NCBI RefSeq assembly: GCF_947495725.1
Contig: NZ_CANLZZ010000007.1
Coordinates: 186,001-250,000, forward strand
DNA length: 64,000 nucleotides
Direction: 5' to 3'
DNA from: an uncultured Lutibacter sp.
GTDB lineage: Bacteria > Bacteroidota > Bacteroidia > Flavobacteriales > Flavobacteriaceae
A program made the position numbers and the translations under genes. Every line of letters starts with the position of its first letter. Position 1 is the stretch's first letter. This document shows positions 8,669 through 17,693 of the stretch, piece after piece. The notes below the pieces were generated by a model. It saw only the letters and a list, made by a program, of their open reading frames with translations, had not been told where the DNA came from and did not search any database.

Positions 8669-10297
8669 ATGGACATTAACTTCAATAAAAATGAAGACTA
8701 CAATAAACTTCAATTAGCTGAGCTAAAAAAGAAACTTTTAACAGTATACAAAGGAGGTGGTGATGCAAAAATTGAAAAACATAAAGCAAAAGGAAAACTA
8801 ACTGCTAGAGAACGTATTGACTATCTTCTTGATGAAAATTGTAATTCAATTGAAATTGGGGCTTTTGTAGGTGAAAACATGTATAAAGAGCATGGCGGAT
8901 GTCCTTCTGGTGGTGTTATTGTTAAAATTGGGTACATAAAAAACAAACAATGTATTGTTGTAGCAAATGATGCAACTGTTAAAGCTGGAGCTTGGTTCCC
9001 TATTACTGCTAAAAAAAATTTAAGAGCTCAAGAAATTTCAATTGAAAATAAAATACCCATTATTTACTTGGTAGATAGCGCAGGTGTATATTTACCAATG
9101 CAAGATGAAATTTTCCCAGATAAAGAACATTTTGGGCGTATTTTTAGAAATAACGCTATTATGAGTAGTATGGGAATTACCCAAATTTCTGCAGTTATGG
9201 GAAGCTGTGTTGCCGGTGGAGCATACTTACCTATAATGAGTGACGAAGCAATGATTGTAGATAAAACAGCTAGTATTTTTTTAGCAGGAAGTTATTTGGT
9301 GAAAGCTGCTATTGGTGAAAGTATAGATAATGAAACTTTAGGTGGTGCCACTACACATTGCGAAATTAGTGGTGTTACCGACTATAAAGCTTCTGACGAT
9401 AAAGATGCCCTAGATAAAATTAAAAATATTGTAGATAAAATTGGTGATTTTGATAAAGCCGGTTTTAATAGGGAAGAATCAAGTGAACCAATAAAAAATC
9501 CTGAAGAATTATTTGGCATTCTTCCAAAAACTAGAACTGACCAATACGAAACCAAAGAAATTATTGAACGTATTGTTGATAATTCTGAATTTGAAGAATA
9601 TAAAAAAGACTATGGTAAAACCATTATTTGTGCATATGCTCGTATTGATGGATGGGCCGTTGGAATTGTTGCAAACCAACGTAAAGTAGTAAAAAACGGA
9701 AAAAAAGAAATGCAATTTGGAGGTGTTATTTATTCTGATTCTGCTGACAAAGCAACACGTTTTATAGCTAATTGTAATCAGAAAAAAATTCCATTAGTTT
9801 TTTTACAAGATGTTACAGGCTTTATGGTAGGTAGCAAAAGTGAACACGGTGGAATTATAAAAGATGGCGCCAAAATGGTAAATGCTGTGAGTAATTCTGT
9901 AGTTCCTAAGTTTACTATTATAACAGGAAATTCTTATGGTGCAGGAAACTATGCAATGTGTGGTAAAGCTTACGACCCTAGATTAATTGTTGCCTGGCCT
10001 TCAGCAAGGTTAGCTGTTATGGGTGGTGCACAAGCAGCGAAAGTTTTGCTTCAAATTGAAAAAGCAACATTAAAAAAGAAAGGTGAAGAGATTACTAAAG
10101 AAAAAGAACAAGAGATTTTAGCATCTATTCAAAAAAAATATGATGCTCAAACCTCGCCATACTACGCAGCTGCACGTTTATGGACAGATGCTGTAATAAA
10201 TCCTTTAGATACCCGAAAATGGATTAGTATGGGTATTGAAGCTGCAAACCACGCTCCAATTGAAAAACAATTTAATCTTGGAATAATACAAGTTTAG
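8669..10297 (+). CDS. Acyl-CoA carboxylase carboxyltransferase (probably methylcrotonoyl-CoA carboxylase beta)
   Basis: 542 aa, crotonase-superfamily carboxyltransferase with N- and C-terminal halves. It transfers CO2 from biotin to an acyl-CoA. Visible hallmarks are KLTARERIDYLLDE, a GGCPSGGVIV stretch, the oxyanion motif SCVAGGAYLPIMSDE in the N half, and GNSYGAGNYAMCGKAYDPR in the C half. The C-terminus (ARLWTDAVINPLDTRKWI) resembles the methylcrotonoyl-CoA carboxylase beta subunit of leucine breakdown more than propionyl-CoA carboxylase. The biotin-carrying alpha subunit is not in this window. It is transcribed divergently from the DoxX operon. Substrate is inferred. Confidence 0.85.
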   Translation: MDINFNKNEDYNKLQLAELKKKLLTVYKGGGDAKIEKHKAKGKLTARERIDYLLDENCNSIEIGAFVGENMYKEHGGCPSGGVIVKIGYIKNKQCIVVANDATVKAGAWFPITAKKNLRAQEISIENKIPIIYLVDSAGVYLPMQDEIFPDKEHFGRIFRNNAIMSSMGITQISAVMGSCVAGGAYLPIMSDEAMIVDKTASIFLAGSYLVKAAIGESIDNETLGGATTHCEISGVTDYKASDDKDALDKIKNIVDKIGDFDKAGFNREESSEPIKNPEELFGILPKTRTDQYETKEIIERIVDNSEFEEYKKDYGKTIICAYARIDGWAVGIVANQRKVVKNGKKEMQFGGVIYSDSADKATRFIANCNQKKIPLVFLQDVTGFMVGSKSEHGGIIKDGAKMVNAVSNSVVPKFTIITGNSYGAGNYAMCGKAYDPRLIVAWPSARLAVMGGAQAAKVLLQIEKATLKKKGEEITKEKEQEILASIQKKYDAQTSPYYAAARLWTDAVINPLDTRKWISMGIEAANHAPIEKQFNLGIIQV

Positions 10298-10317
10298 TTT
10301 TAATTAAATCATAAAAA

Positions 10318-10447
10318 AGGTTATTTTAAAAATATGGTTGAGCCGTCATTCTGAATTTATTTCAGAATCTCATCAAACTGATTACTAGTTATTATGAGAA
10401 CCTGAATCAAGTTCAGGTTGACGAAAATTATACTTTTAAAATAACCT
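10318..10447. repeat. Palindromic dispersed repeat nested in an outer inverted repeat
   Basis: Between two convergent genes. Outer arms AGGTTATTTTAAAA (10318-10331) and TTTTAAAATAACCT (10434-10447) are perfect reverse complements and nearly extend to 18 bp. Inside lies a 78-bp imperfect palindrome (10345-10422) beginning GTCATTCTGAATTTATTTCA and ending in AAGTTCAGGTTGAC. A close relative of the inner part occurs at 50193-50269, so it belongs to a dispersed repeat family. The outer arms look like a terminator stem interrupted by the repeat. Confidence 0.75.
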
Positions 10448-10462
10448 CCTTAATATTTAAAC

Positions 10463-12664
10463 CTATCTCAATCTAATAATTCCTGATTGTGGTTTAGCTG
10501 CTCCTAATTTCTCACTCAATGCTGAAGGTGAAGAATTACCAACTATAACTTTATATTCGCCTTTTCGCCAAACAGTTTCCCCATTAGCGTTCACAACTTT
10601 TAACTGCTCACCTAGAATAGTGAAATCAATTTTCTTAGTTTCTCCTTGTTTTAAAGTAATACGTTGAAACCCTTTTAATGAAGTATTTGGTAAATTATCA
10701 TTATTTTCAACTGGGCTAATATACAATTGAACAACCTCATCAATATCGAAATTACCAGTATTGCTCACTTCAACAGAAACACTTAAATCGTCTTTACTTT
10801 TAAGTTTATCTTTATTTAAAGTAAGGTTTTTAATTTCAGTTTTTGAATATGTTAAACCAAAACCAAATGGAAACATTGGCTCTTCTTTCATATACTTATA
10901 AGTTCTACCTTGCATAGAATAATCATCATAAGCTGGTAGTTGAGCTATGCTTTTAGGAAATGTAATTGGCAAATGCCCTGAAGGCGAAACATCTCCAAAT
11001 AAAATTCTCGCTACTGCATTTCCACCTTGTTCACCTGGATACCAAATTTGTAAAATTGCATCGCAATCTTCTTCAATTCCTTCCAATGAAATTGGACTTC
11101 CACTAGCAACAACTAATACAAGAGGTCCTTTTTTACGCTCAGCTATTTCCTTAACATAATTAATTTGGTTTTCAGGTAGTTTTAAATCTGCTTTATCACC
11201 AATATCTTGTGAGGCAATTGCATCAACTTCTTCACCTTCTCTATCAGCTGTTAAACCTACCACACAAATTGTTACATCAGACATTGAAGCAACAACTGGT
11301 GCATAATTTTTAGGGTTTATATTTTTATGAAAAGGTAATGCTCCACTTCTATAATTTAATGAAGTTCCAAGTGAAACAATATCTGTAATTCCTTCTAAAA
11401 TTGTAACTAAATTAGAACTTACACCATAGTAGCTACCCATTAACATATCTCCAGAATTAGCAAAAGGCCCAGTTACATAAGGAACTTTAATATCTTTTGG
11501 TAATGGCAATACGTTGTTTTTATTTTTTAATAAAACAATTGATTTTTCAGCAGTTTCTAACGCTAATTGTACGTGCTCATCACAATGAATTTCTTCTTTT
11601 CCAATATTTAAATAAGGATTGTTATCATCTTTATCGAACATTCCTAATCTAAAACGAGTTTTAAATAACTGCTTGGTTCTTTCAGTAATCAACTCTTCTG
11701 TTACAAGTCCTTTTTCCATTGCTTCTTTTACATGTTTAAATGTACTTCCACAATTTAAATTAGTTCCAGCATTTATAGCTACAGCTGCAGCTTCAACACC
11801 AGTTTTCACATACTTCATTTTATAAGCAATTCCTCCAACAGCACCACAATCTGATGTTATATAACCATCAAATCCCCAAGTATCTCTTAAAACTTCTTTT
11901 AATAAATAAGGACTTGCTGCTGCTGGTTTTCCGTATACTGCATTATAAGCTGCCATAACACCTTCAACTTTACCTTCTTTTACCAAAGCTTCAAAAGCAG
12001 GAAAATACGTTTCATATAAGTCTTGTTTATTCGGTTCTGCATTAAAAGTATGACGAACATTTTCTGGGCCTGAATGAACGGCAAAATGTTTTGCACAAGC
12101 TGCTGTTTTTAAATAATTTGGATCATCACCTTGTAAACCATTAACAAAAGCTACTCCAATTTTAGACATTAAAAAAGGGTCTTCACCATAAGTTTCTTGA
12201 CCTCTTCCCCAACGTGGATCTCTAAAAATATTTACGTTTGGTGTCCAAAATGTAAGTCCAGCATATCTACTATGATTTCCCATACTTTGTGAAACCTTAT
12301 ACTTTGCTCGTGCTTCATCAGATATTGCAGATGCTACTTTTTTTGCCAAAACGGGGTCGAAAGTTGCCCCTAAACCAATACCTTGAGGAAAAATTGTTGC
12401 TTTTCCGTTACGAGCAATTCCGTGAAGGGCTTCATTCCACCAATCATAATCTGGAACTTTTAAACGTTCAATTGCAGGCGCAGAATTTACTAATTGTCCA
12501 ACTTTTTCTACTAATGTCATTTGAGACACTAAAATATCCACTCGCTTATCAATTGAAAGAGATGAATCTTGAAAAGAAAAATCTACTTCCTGTGCTTTTA
12601 AATTAAAGCTACTTGCAAAGCAAACAACTAAAAATGCAAAAAACTTATATTTCATTTTAATCAT
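10463..12664 (-). CDS. Secreted GH3 beta-glycosidase (beta-xylosidase-like subgroup)
   Basis: 733 aa with a signal peptide (cleavage after ...FNLKA). Glycoside hydrolase family 3: N-terminal barrel (about 45-350), C-terminal alpha/beta sandwich (about 370-600) and fibronectin-like domain (about 640-730). The catalytic nucleophile is Asp272 in YITSDCGAV; together with DWWNEALHG this places it near the beta-xylosidase/arabinosidase branch rather than classical BglX. Family activity is release of terminal sugars from oligosaccharides; the actual sugar here is unknown. Last gene of the GH117 operon, 25 bp after GH16. An alternative start is Met4 (12655). Confidence 0.88.
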   Translation of the reverse strand: MIKMKYKFFAFLVVCFASSFNLKAQEVDFSFQDSSLSIDKRVDILVSQMTLVEKVGQLVNSAPAIERLKVPDYDWWNEALHGIARNGKATIFPQGIGLGATFDPVLAKKVASAISDEARAKYKVSQSMGNHSRYAGLTFWTPNVNIFRDPRWGRGQETYGEDPFLMSKIGVAFVNGLQGDDPNYLKTAACAKHFAVHSGPENVRHTFNAEPNKQDLYETYFPAFEALVKEGKVEGVMAAYNAVYGKPAAASPYLLKEVLRDTWGFDGYITSDCGAVGGIAYKMKYVKTGVEAAAVAINAGTNLNCGSTFKHVKEAMEKGLVTEELITERTKQLFKTRFRLGMFDKDDNNPYLNIGKEEIHCDEHVQLALETAEKSIVLLKNKNNVLPLPKDIKVPYVTGPFANSGDMLMGSYYGVSSNLVTILEGITDIVSLGTSLNYRSGALPFHKNINPKNYAPVVASMSDVTICVVGLTADREGEEVDAIASQDIGDKADLKLPENQINYVKEIAERKKGPLVLVVASGSPISLEGIEEDCDAILQIWYPGEQGGNAVARILFGDVSPSGHLPITFPKSIAQLPAYDDYSMQGRTYKYMKEEPMFPFGFGLTYSKTEIKNLTLNKDKLKSKDDLSVSVEVSNTGNFDIDEVVQLYISPVENNDNLPNTSLKGFQRITLKQGETKKIDFTILGEQLKVVNANGETVWRKGEYKVIVGNSSPSALSEKLGAAKPQSGIIRLR

Positions 12665-12689
12665 ACTTCTAAATATATCTTGTTGCTAT

Positions 12690-13931
12690 CTACTTTTTGT
12701 AAACAAACTTAAATTCATCTGTTACAATATTCTTTTTTGCATTTGGTTGCTTAACAAAAATTTTTGCAACATACGTTTTATTATTCTTTAATTTATTATT
12801 CAACTTTAATTGCAAATCTCTATTTCCAAAACCAGCAAATACAGTATGTTTTGTTTGGATAACGAGCTTTTTATTTTCATCAAATACTTTAATTAAAACT
12901 TCTCTGTCTAAATTAGACATATATGAGTAGCTTACATCTATATTATTTTCTGAAGAAATTTTAGATAACTTATTGTTGAAATATACTCTATCATTAAAAA
13001 TGAATAAATTCTCTGTTGCATTATTTTTAACTTTCTCGTCAATATCAACCAAATTATACACTCGTACCCAATCGTAATAACACGTGTTTTTTGTTGGATC
13101 AGCTAATTCTTCATCATTTGGTAGTTTAATCCAAGGAAAAGGATAGGTTTCAGAAACCATATTTAATCCCATTGATTTATCAAAAGGCTTTTTAGTAACT
13201 TCATCATAAAAATCAACCGTTTTAACCTTTCTATCATCTAAATAATAACTCACTTTACTTTCGTTGTGCCACCAACCTCCATAAGTATAAAAATCTTCGG
13301 AAGGCATTGTTTTAGTTTCTATTTTAGATTGTGGTGCACGATAATCGTGTCGTTTTCCTTCACAATCTGTATACCAATAATGCGAATTAGAATTCATTCC
13401 ACGAGCAAAATATTTACCATCAAAATCGCCTTCTCTACCAATACATTCTTGAAAATCTAATTCCAATCCGTATTTATCATTTTCACAATCTGTTGGTCCA
13501 TCTGTACTTCCTCTGGTAGACATCCAAAAAGTTGTAGACATTGTAGTCTTGGCTGCTTTGAACTTACATTCATAATATCCAAAATAGGCGTCAGTTGTTT
13601 TTGAAACCACGGCTCCACCTGCAATGTTAAAAATTTTCTTAGTTCCATCTTTTCTAATTTGAATAGAGTCTTTTTCCAATTTTTTACCGGTAATAGACAT
13701 ATATCCATTTCCTACTTTAACTTGTGATGGCAAAAATATACCAGGCTCTCTACCACTCCAATTTGGGTGATAATCATACCATTTTGTAGCATCTAATTTA
13801 TTTCCGTTAAACTCATCAGAAAATTTTGCATTTAGCACCCATCTTTTTCCAACAGGCGGATCTGGTGGATCGGCTCTTAAAACTGAAGTTATTAATGAAA
13901 CAACTAAAAGAATTATTAACTTTTTATACAT
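12690..13931 (-). CDS. Secreted GH16 endo-glycanase (agarase/porphyranase-like)
   Basis: 413 aa; signal peptide 1-20, GH16 beta-jelly-roll about 30-295, then a C-terminal domain of Ig-like strands (about 310-413). The catalytic motif is ELDFQE with Glu157, Asp159 and Glu162, the beta-bulge ExDxxE arrangement found in agarases, porphyranases, carrageenases and laminarinases. The N-terminal FSDEFNGNKLDATKWYDYHP is typical of agar-active clan members. The adjoining GH117 argues for a red-algal galactan substrate, but agar versus porphyran cannot be decided from sequence alone. One base separates it from GH117. Confidence 0.85.
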   Translation of the reverse strand: MYKKLIILLVVSLITSVLRADPPDPPVGKRWVLNAKFSDEFNGNKLDATKWYDYHPNWSGREPGIFLPSQVKVGNGYMSITGKKLEKDSIQIRKDGTKKIFNIAGGAVVSKTTDAYFGYYECKFKAAKTTMSTTFWMSTRGSTDGPTDCENDKYGLELDFQECIGREGDFDGKYFARGMNSNSHYWYTDCEGKRHDYRAPQSKIETKTMPSEDFYTYGGWWHNESKVSYYLDDRKVKTVDFYDEVTKKPFDKSMGLNMVSETYPFPWIKLPNDEELADPTKNTCYYDWVRVYNLVDIDEKVKNNATENLFIFNDRVYFNNKLSKISSENNIDVSYSYMSNLDREVLIKVFDENKKLVIQTKHTVFAGFGNRDLQLKLNNKLKNNKTYVAKIFVKQPNAKKNIVTDEFKFVYKK

Positions 13932-13932
13932 T

Positions 13933-15192
13933 TTATTGGTTATTTAAAGCTTTATTTTCTTCTGCAATTCTCTTTCTTTGTTTACCATTCAACCCCATTT
14001 TATAATAATATTCTGGTTTATGGTATACATGTGTTTTTTTCATATCCGGATCATTTACATCTAAACTTAAATCACAATCAAAACGTGTTAAAACTGCATG
14101 ATTAGTTGACCAACCGTTTACAGCTGTAAAATGTGAAATTCCCCAAGTAATTCCTCTCCCGTCTTTTGTATCAGTAAAAGCATCAGGAATAAAAGGCCCA
14201 CCTGCATTTGGCATATCTGCTGTAATTGAAGCAATGTTAAAGTTTACACCATCTTCAGAATATTGCACGGTATTATGCTCATTTCCATCTCTAATAACCA
14301 ACGCAGCAATACCTCCTTTAAAAGGAAACAATGTTGTTTCGTGTCCTGAATTTATAATAGGATTTTGAGGATGTTTTGTAAATGGTCCTAAAGGATTATC
14401 GGCAGTTGCCAATCCTTGCATTCTAATTAAATTTGGCTGCCCATTAGAGTCTGACTTATAATACAAATATATTTTTCCTTTATAAACCATTGGGTATGGA
14501 TCGTGAATAGAGTATTGATCCCACTCGCCTTCTGCTCCATTAGGAATTACAATTTTATTATAAGGTGTCCAAGGTCCGTCTGGTGAATCTGCATATGAAA
14601 CTGCAACCGGACAATCATCTCCTCGTTTTCCACTTGCTTCCATAAAGCCTTGGTAGTATAAATAATACTTCCCTTTCCACTCTAAAATATCAGTAGTAGC
14701 AACAGATCTCCAACCTACATTTGGTTTTTCTGGTCTTGGTACTGCAACTCCTTGTTCTTCCCAAGTAAAACCATCTTCGCTTGTTGCATAAAAAATATCA
14801 CATAAATCCCAATCGCTTGAAGGAATAACATCCGTACATTTTTTTGCCCCTTGAGGCGGTGTTGGAGTTTCTCTATGTGTATACCATACATAATATTTAC
14901 CATTTGCAAAAATTACTTTTGAAGGATCACGACGTGAAATTGTACCGTCATGATTACTGTAATCTAACCCTTTTAATTCGGTATATTTAAATTGAGAATA
15001 CAATTCGTTGTCTTGTGGACGAGGCGCCATGTACGCATCGTAATTACGTTCCATTGCCGAACTTATTTTAATATTCGGTTTTTCATTTGGAAATTCGTAA
15101 GGAAAAGTTCCTTCTTTTAATTCAACTTCTTTCTTTTGTGCCGTTGAACAAGACACAATTAGCAGTGATGCTAAAATTACTAGATATTTCAT
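13933..15192 (-). CDS. GH117 alpha-1,3-(3,6-anhydro)-L-galactosidase, lipoprotein
   Basis: 419 aa. Lipoprotein signal with lipobox Cys15 (LLIVSC). Five-bladed beta-propeller of GH117, which removes 3,6-anhydro-L-galactose from the non-reducing end of neoagaro-oligosaccharides. Recognised by RRDPSKVI (Asp89), IPSSDWDLCDIFYATSEDGF, WRSVATTDI, SIHDPYPMVYKG (Asp231) and SGHETTLFP (His284, Glu285); the acidic residues and this His/Glu pair correspond to active-site positions as I recall them for the family. Operon with ThuA-DUF1080 (3 bp upstream) and GH16 (1 bp downstream). This is the most diagnostic gene for agar/porphyran use here. Confidence 0.9.
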   Translation of the reverse strand: MKYLVILASLLIVSCSTAQKKEVELKEGTFPYEFPNEKPNIKISSAMERNYDAYMAPRPQDNELYSQFKYTELKGLDYSNHDGTISRRDPSKVIFANGKYYVWYTHRETPTPPQGAKKCTDVIPSSDWDLCDIFYATSEDGFTWEEQGVAVPRPEKPNVGWRSVATTDILEWKGKYYLYYQGFMEASGKRGDDCPVAVSYADSPDGPWTPYNKIVIPNGAEGEWDQYSIHDPYPMVYKGKIYLYYKSDSNGQPNLIRMQGLATADNPLGPFTKHPQNPIINSGHETTLFPFKGGIAALVIRDGNEHNTVQYSEDGVNFNIASITADMPNAGGPFIPDAFTDTKDGRGITWGISHFTAVNGWSTNHAVLTRFDCDLSLDVNDPDMKKTHVYHKPEYYYKMGLNGKQRKRIAEENKALNNQ

Positions 15193-15195
15193 GTT

Positions 15196-16755
15196 TTATA
15201 ATTTTGCTTGTTTTTTATATTTTCTTGGAAATTTACTTACTGGTTTAATTTGAATATTTTTGTAATAAGTTTCGGCTGCTTCGGATTGAATTTGAATTTT
15301 ACCACTTTCAATAGGAATGGTTTTTCCATCTAAATCATATCTAGCATTTTTTACCACATTTACAACATGTCCGTTTACAATATGCATACTCGTTCTTCCA
15401 ACACAAATAATTTCAATTGTATTCCATTCTCCATTTGGTTTTTCGTACAGCTTGTTTTTTGAAGCTTGTCCGTCCTCAAAACCTTTTCCCCATTTTAATG
15501 GTGTTAATTCTCCTTTTGGATTGTATACAAAATATGCCTTACCATTTTCTCGAAATGATTTACTTGCTGGAACATCACCATAAACATCATTTAATGCAAT
15601 AAAATCTCCACAATCACCTTCTTGAATTTGACATTCTAAACTGCTCATCCAAACGTTCCAAAAGGCTCCATGTGGACCTTTACAATGGTATAAAATCCCA
15701 TTATCTCTTTTATTTTTTAAACGAGGCTCCCATTTTTTTTCTCCCCATTTAAATTGAGCTTTAAAATGGTAATTACCATATTCCTGTTTTGTAGTTAAAC
15801 CTCCATAAACTTCACCTGTTATATACAACAAGGTTTCTCCATTTTCTTCAATTGTTGAAAACACATTTTTTGGATCGTTATTAATTCCTAATGGTTTTCC
15901 TGTTCTTCCATCTGTACTTTTTCCTTCCCATTCTAAATCAACTGTTTTATGAGGAACTCCAATAAATTTATCAAACTTCGATAATTTTGAATCCAACAAA
16001 TTTTCCCAATCTGTTTTCATTTTAACATTTGTTCTACTTGCTGCCCAATTAACACCTTCTATTACATGCTTTTCGTACATAGGATTATGAAATATTTCAT
16101 TAGTGTGCCCCATTCCAGTATAAAAAACTCTTCCTCCTTCGTAATATTGGTACCAGGCAATTGGATGATTTTTATTCATTCTTTTTCCTTCATAAGTACT
16201 TTCGTCTAAAGTTAAAAGTACGTTTACACGAGAAAGCACTTCATCCTTAAAATTATACCATTCATCTTTAACTGTGAATGTATCTTCAAAATGGTTAATA
16301 CTTGGATGATTACAAGAATGATGTACGTCGATTTTAGCTTCTTGAGTTTTAGGATGACTCTCAAACTGAGCCCCAATCATTTGATGATACCAAGGCCAAT
16401 TATACTCGGTATCCGTTGCGGAATGAATCCCTACAAATCCTCCTCCATTATTTATATATTTCTTTAAAGATTTTCTGGAGTTTTCATCCAAAACATCTAA
16501 AGTAGTATTTAAAAACACTAGAACTTCAATGTCTTTTAATATACTATTCGAAATGTCTGATGTTTCTTCTGAAATTTTTACATTCCAGTTTTCCTTAGCT
16601 CCCCAATTTTTAAATTGTTGTTGACCTGTTTCAATAGATTTATGTCTAAAACCAGCTGTTTTAGAAAAAACTAAAACATCTATCGATTGCTGAGCATTTA
16701 ATTCAGAAATAAGCACTATAAAAACAAGAAATGAAATTATTTTAGAATATGTCAT
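15196..16755 (-). CDS. Exported ThuA - DUF1080 two-domain protein
   Basis: 519 aa with signal peptide. The ThuA-like domain (about 22-250; VGIHSATDTEYNWPWYHQMI and GRVFYTGMGHTNE are typical) has a glutamine-amidotransferase-like fold. The C-terminal DUF1080 / 3-keto-disaccharide hydrolase domain (about 275-510; a concanavalin-like sandwich, with DNGILYHCKGPHGAFW) follows. Both families are tied in the literature to 3-keto-sugar metabolism. It heads the operon with GH117, GH16 and GH3. Start: I chose ATG at 16755 (MTYSKIISF), because a -7 box lies between it and the further ATG at 16806, and because it gives a clean signal peptide. Confidence 0.82.
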   Translation of the reverse strand: MTYSKIISFLVFIVLISELNAQQSIDVLVFSKTAGFRHKSIETGQQQFKNWGAKENWNVKISEETSDISNSILKDIEVLVFLNTTLDVLDENSRKSLKKYINNGGGFVGIHSATDTEYNWPWYHQMIGAQFESHPKTQEAKIDVHHSCNHPSINHFEDTFTVKDEWYNFKDEVLSRVNVLLTLDESTYEGKRMNKNHPIAWYQYYEGGRVFYTGMGHTNEIFHNPMYEKHVIEGVNWAASRTNVKMKTDWENLLDSKLSKFDKFIGVPHKTVDLEWEGKSTDGRTGKPLGINNDPKNVFSTIEENGETLLYITGEVYGGLTTKQEYGNYHFKAQFKWGEKKWEPRLKNKRDNGILYHCKGPHGAFWNVWMSSLECQIQEGDCGDFIALNDVYGDVPASKSFRENGKAYFVYNPKGELTPLKWGKGFEDGQASKNKLYEKPNGEWNTIEIICVGRTSMHIVNGHVVNVVKNARYDLDGKTIPIESGKIQIQSEAAETYYKNIQIKPVSKFPRKYKKQAKL

Positions 16756-16788
16756 ATATATATATTTTTCAATTAAATTGATACTTTT

Positions 16789-16796
16789 CAAATATA
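16789..16796 (-). promoter_or_regulatory. -7 promoter element of the GH117/GH16 operon
   Basis: TATATTTG on the minus strand matches TAnnTTTG and would give a leader of about 25-30 nt before the ATG at 16755. No good -33 TTG was found, so strength and regulation are uncertain. Confidence 0.45.
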
Positions 16797-16921
16797 CAGC
16801 GAACATAATACATAATAGTAGTTTTTTAAATTACGAATCGTTAAAAATTGAATACAAATGTTTTATTCTCTATTTTTTTGTTCAGAAAAAACTAGACATT
16901 GATATTTAAAGCATTTTCTAA

Positions 16922-16952
16922 TTGTATATACACATTGTAATTTTTACATTTG
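16922..16952 (+). promoter_or_regulatory. Promoter of the YebC-family gene
   Basis: TTG (16922-16924), 20-nt spacer, TACATTTG (16945-16952): a full match to the Bacteroidota TTG-N17-23-TAnnTTTG promoter, about 22 nt ahead of the start codon. Confidence 0.65.
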
Positions 16953-16974
16953 CATCACAAATTAAAATTTAATT

Positions 16975-17691
16975 ATGGGAAGAGCATTTGAATTTAGAAA
17001 AGCTAGAAAAATGAAACGTTGGTCGGCTATGGCAAAAACGTTTACCAGAATTGGTAAAGATATTGTTATGGCTGTTAAAGAAGGTGGAGCAAACCCCGAA
17101 ACTAACTCACGTTTAAGAGCTGTTATTCAAAATGCAAAGGCGGCAAATATGCCTAAAGACAATGTTGAACGTGCTATAAAAAAAGCTAGCGATAAAGATA
17201 CCGCTAATTATAAAGAAGCTTTATTTGAAGGCTATGCGCCTCACGGAATTGCGGTTGTTGTAGAAACCGCTACAGATAACAACAATAGAACTGTTGCAAA
17301 TGTTAGGGCAGCTTTTAGTAAATGTGATGGAAATATGGGAACATCTGGTTCGGTTGTTTTTATGTTCGATCACACTTGTAATTTTAGAGTAAAAACTGAA
17401 GATTTAAAAATAGATCTTGAAGAGTTTGAATTAGAGTTAATAGACTTTGAAGTAGAAGAAGTTTTTGAAGATGAAGATGGTATTTTAATTTACGCTCCTT
17501 TTGAACAGTTTGGAGCAATTCAAAAGTATTTAGAAGAGAATAATTTAGAAATTCTTTCATCTGGTTTTGAGCGTATTCCTACTACAACAACTAAATTAAC
17601 GGAAGAACAACAAGCTGACGTTGATAAGTTATTAGAAAAATTGGAAGAAGATGACGATGTACAAAATGTATATCATTCAATGGAAGGATAA
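16975..17691 (+). CDS. YebC/PmpR-family regulator
   Basis: 238 aa, full length for the YebC/TACO1 family. Begins MGRAFEFRKARKMKRW, the form seen in Bacteroidota, followed by FTRIGKDIVMAVKEGGANPE and the GYAPHGIAVVVE motif; an acidic C-terminal domain ends EEDDDVQNVYHSMEG. Members act as DNA-binding regulators or as factors that relieve ribosome stalling on proline stretches; which applies cannot be told here. Followed after 2 bp by a zinc-ribbon membrane protein gene, so the two are probably co-transcribed. Confidence 0.93.
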   Translation: MGRAFEFRKARKMKRWSAMAKTFTRIGKDIVMAVKEGGANPETNSRLRAVIQNAKAANMPKDNVERAIKKASDKDTANYKEALFEGYAPHGIAVVVETATDNNNRTVANVRAAFSKCDGNMGTSGSVVFMFDHTCNFRVKTEDLKIDLEEFELELIDFEVEEVFEDEDGILIYAPFEQFGAIQKYLEENNLEILSSGFERIPTTTTKLTEEQQADVDKLLEKLEEDDDVQNVYHSMEG

Positions 17692-17693
17692 TT

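Noticed and set aside
10318..10447. CRISPR-like or phage attachment site
   Set aside because: There is one palindromic unit with relatives elsewhere, not a regularly spaced array, and no integrase or cas gene is near.
10463..13931. Laminarin locus (GH16 + GH3)
   Set aside because: The pair alone would fit, but GH117 in the same operon points to 3,6-anhydrogalactose-containing galactans. Kept as an alternative for GH16/GH3 specificity only.
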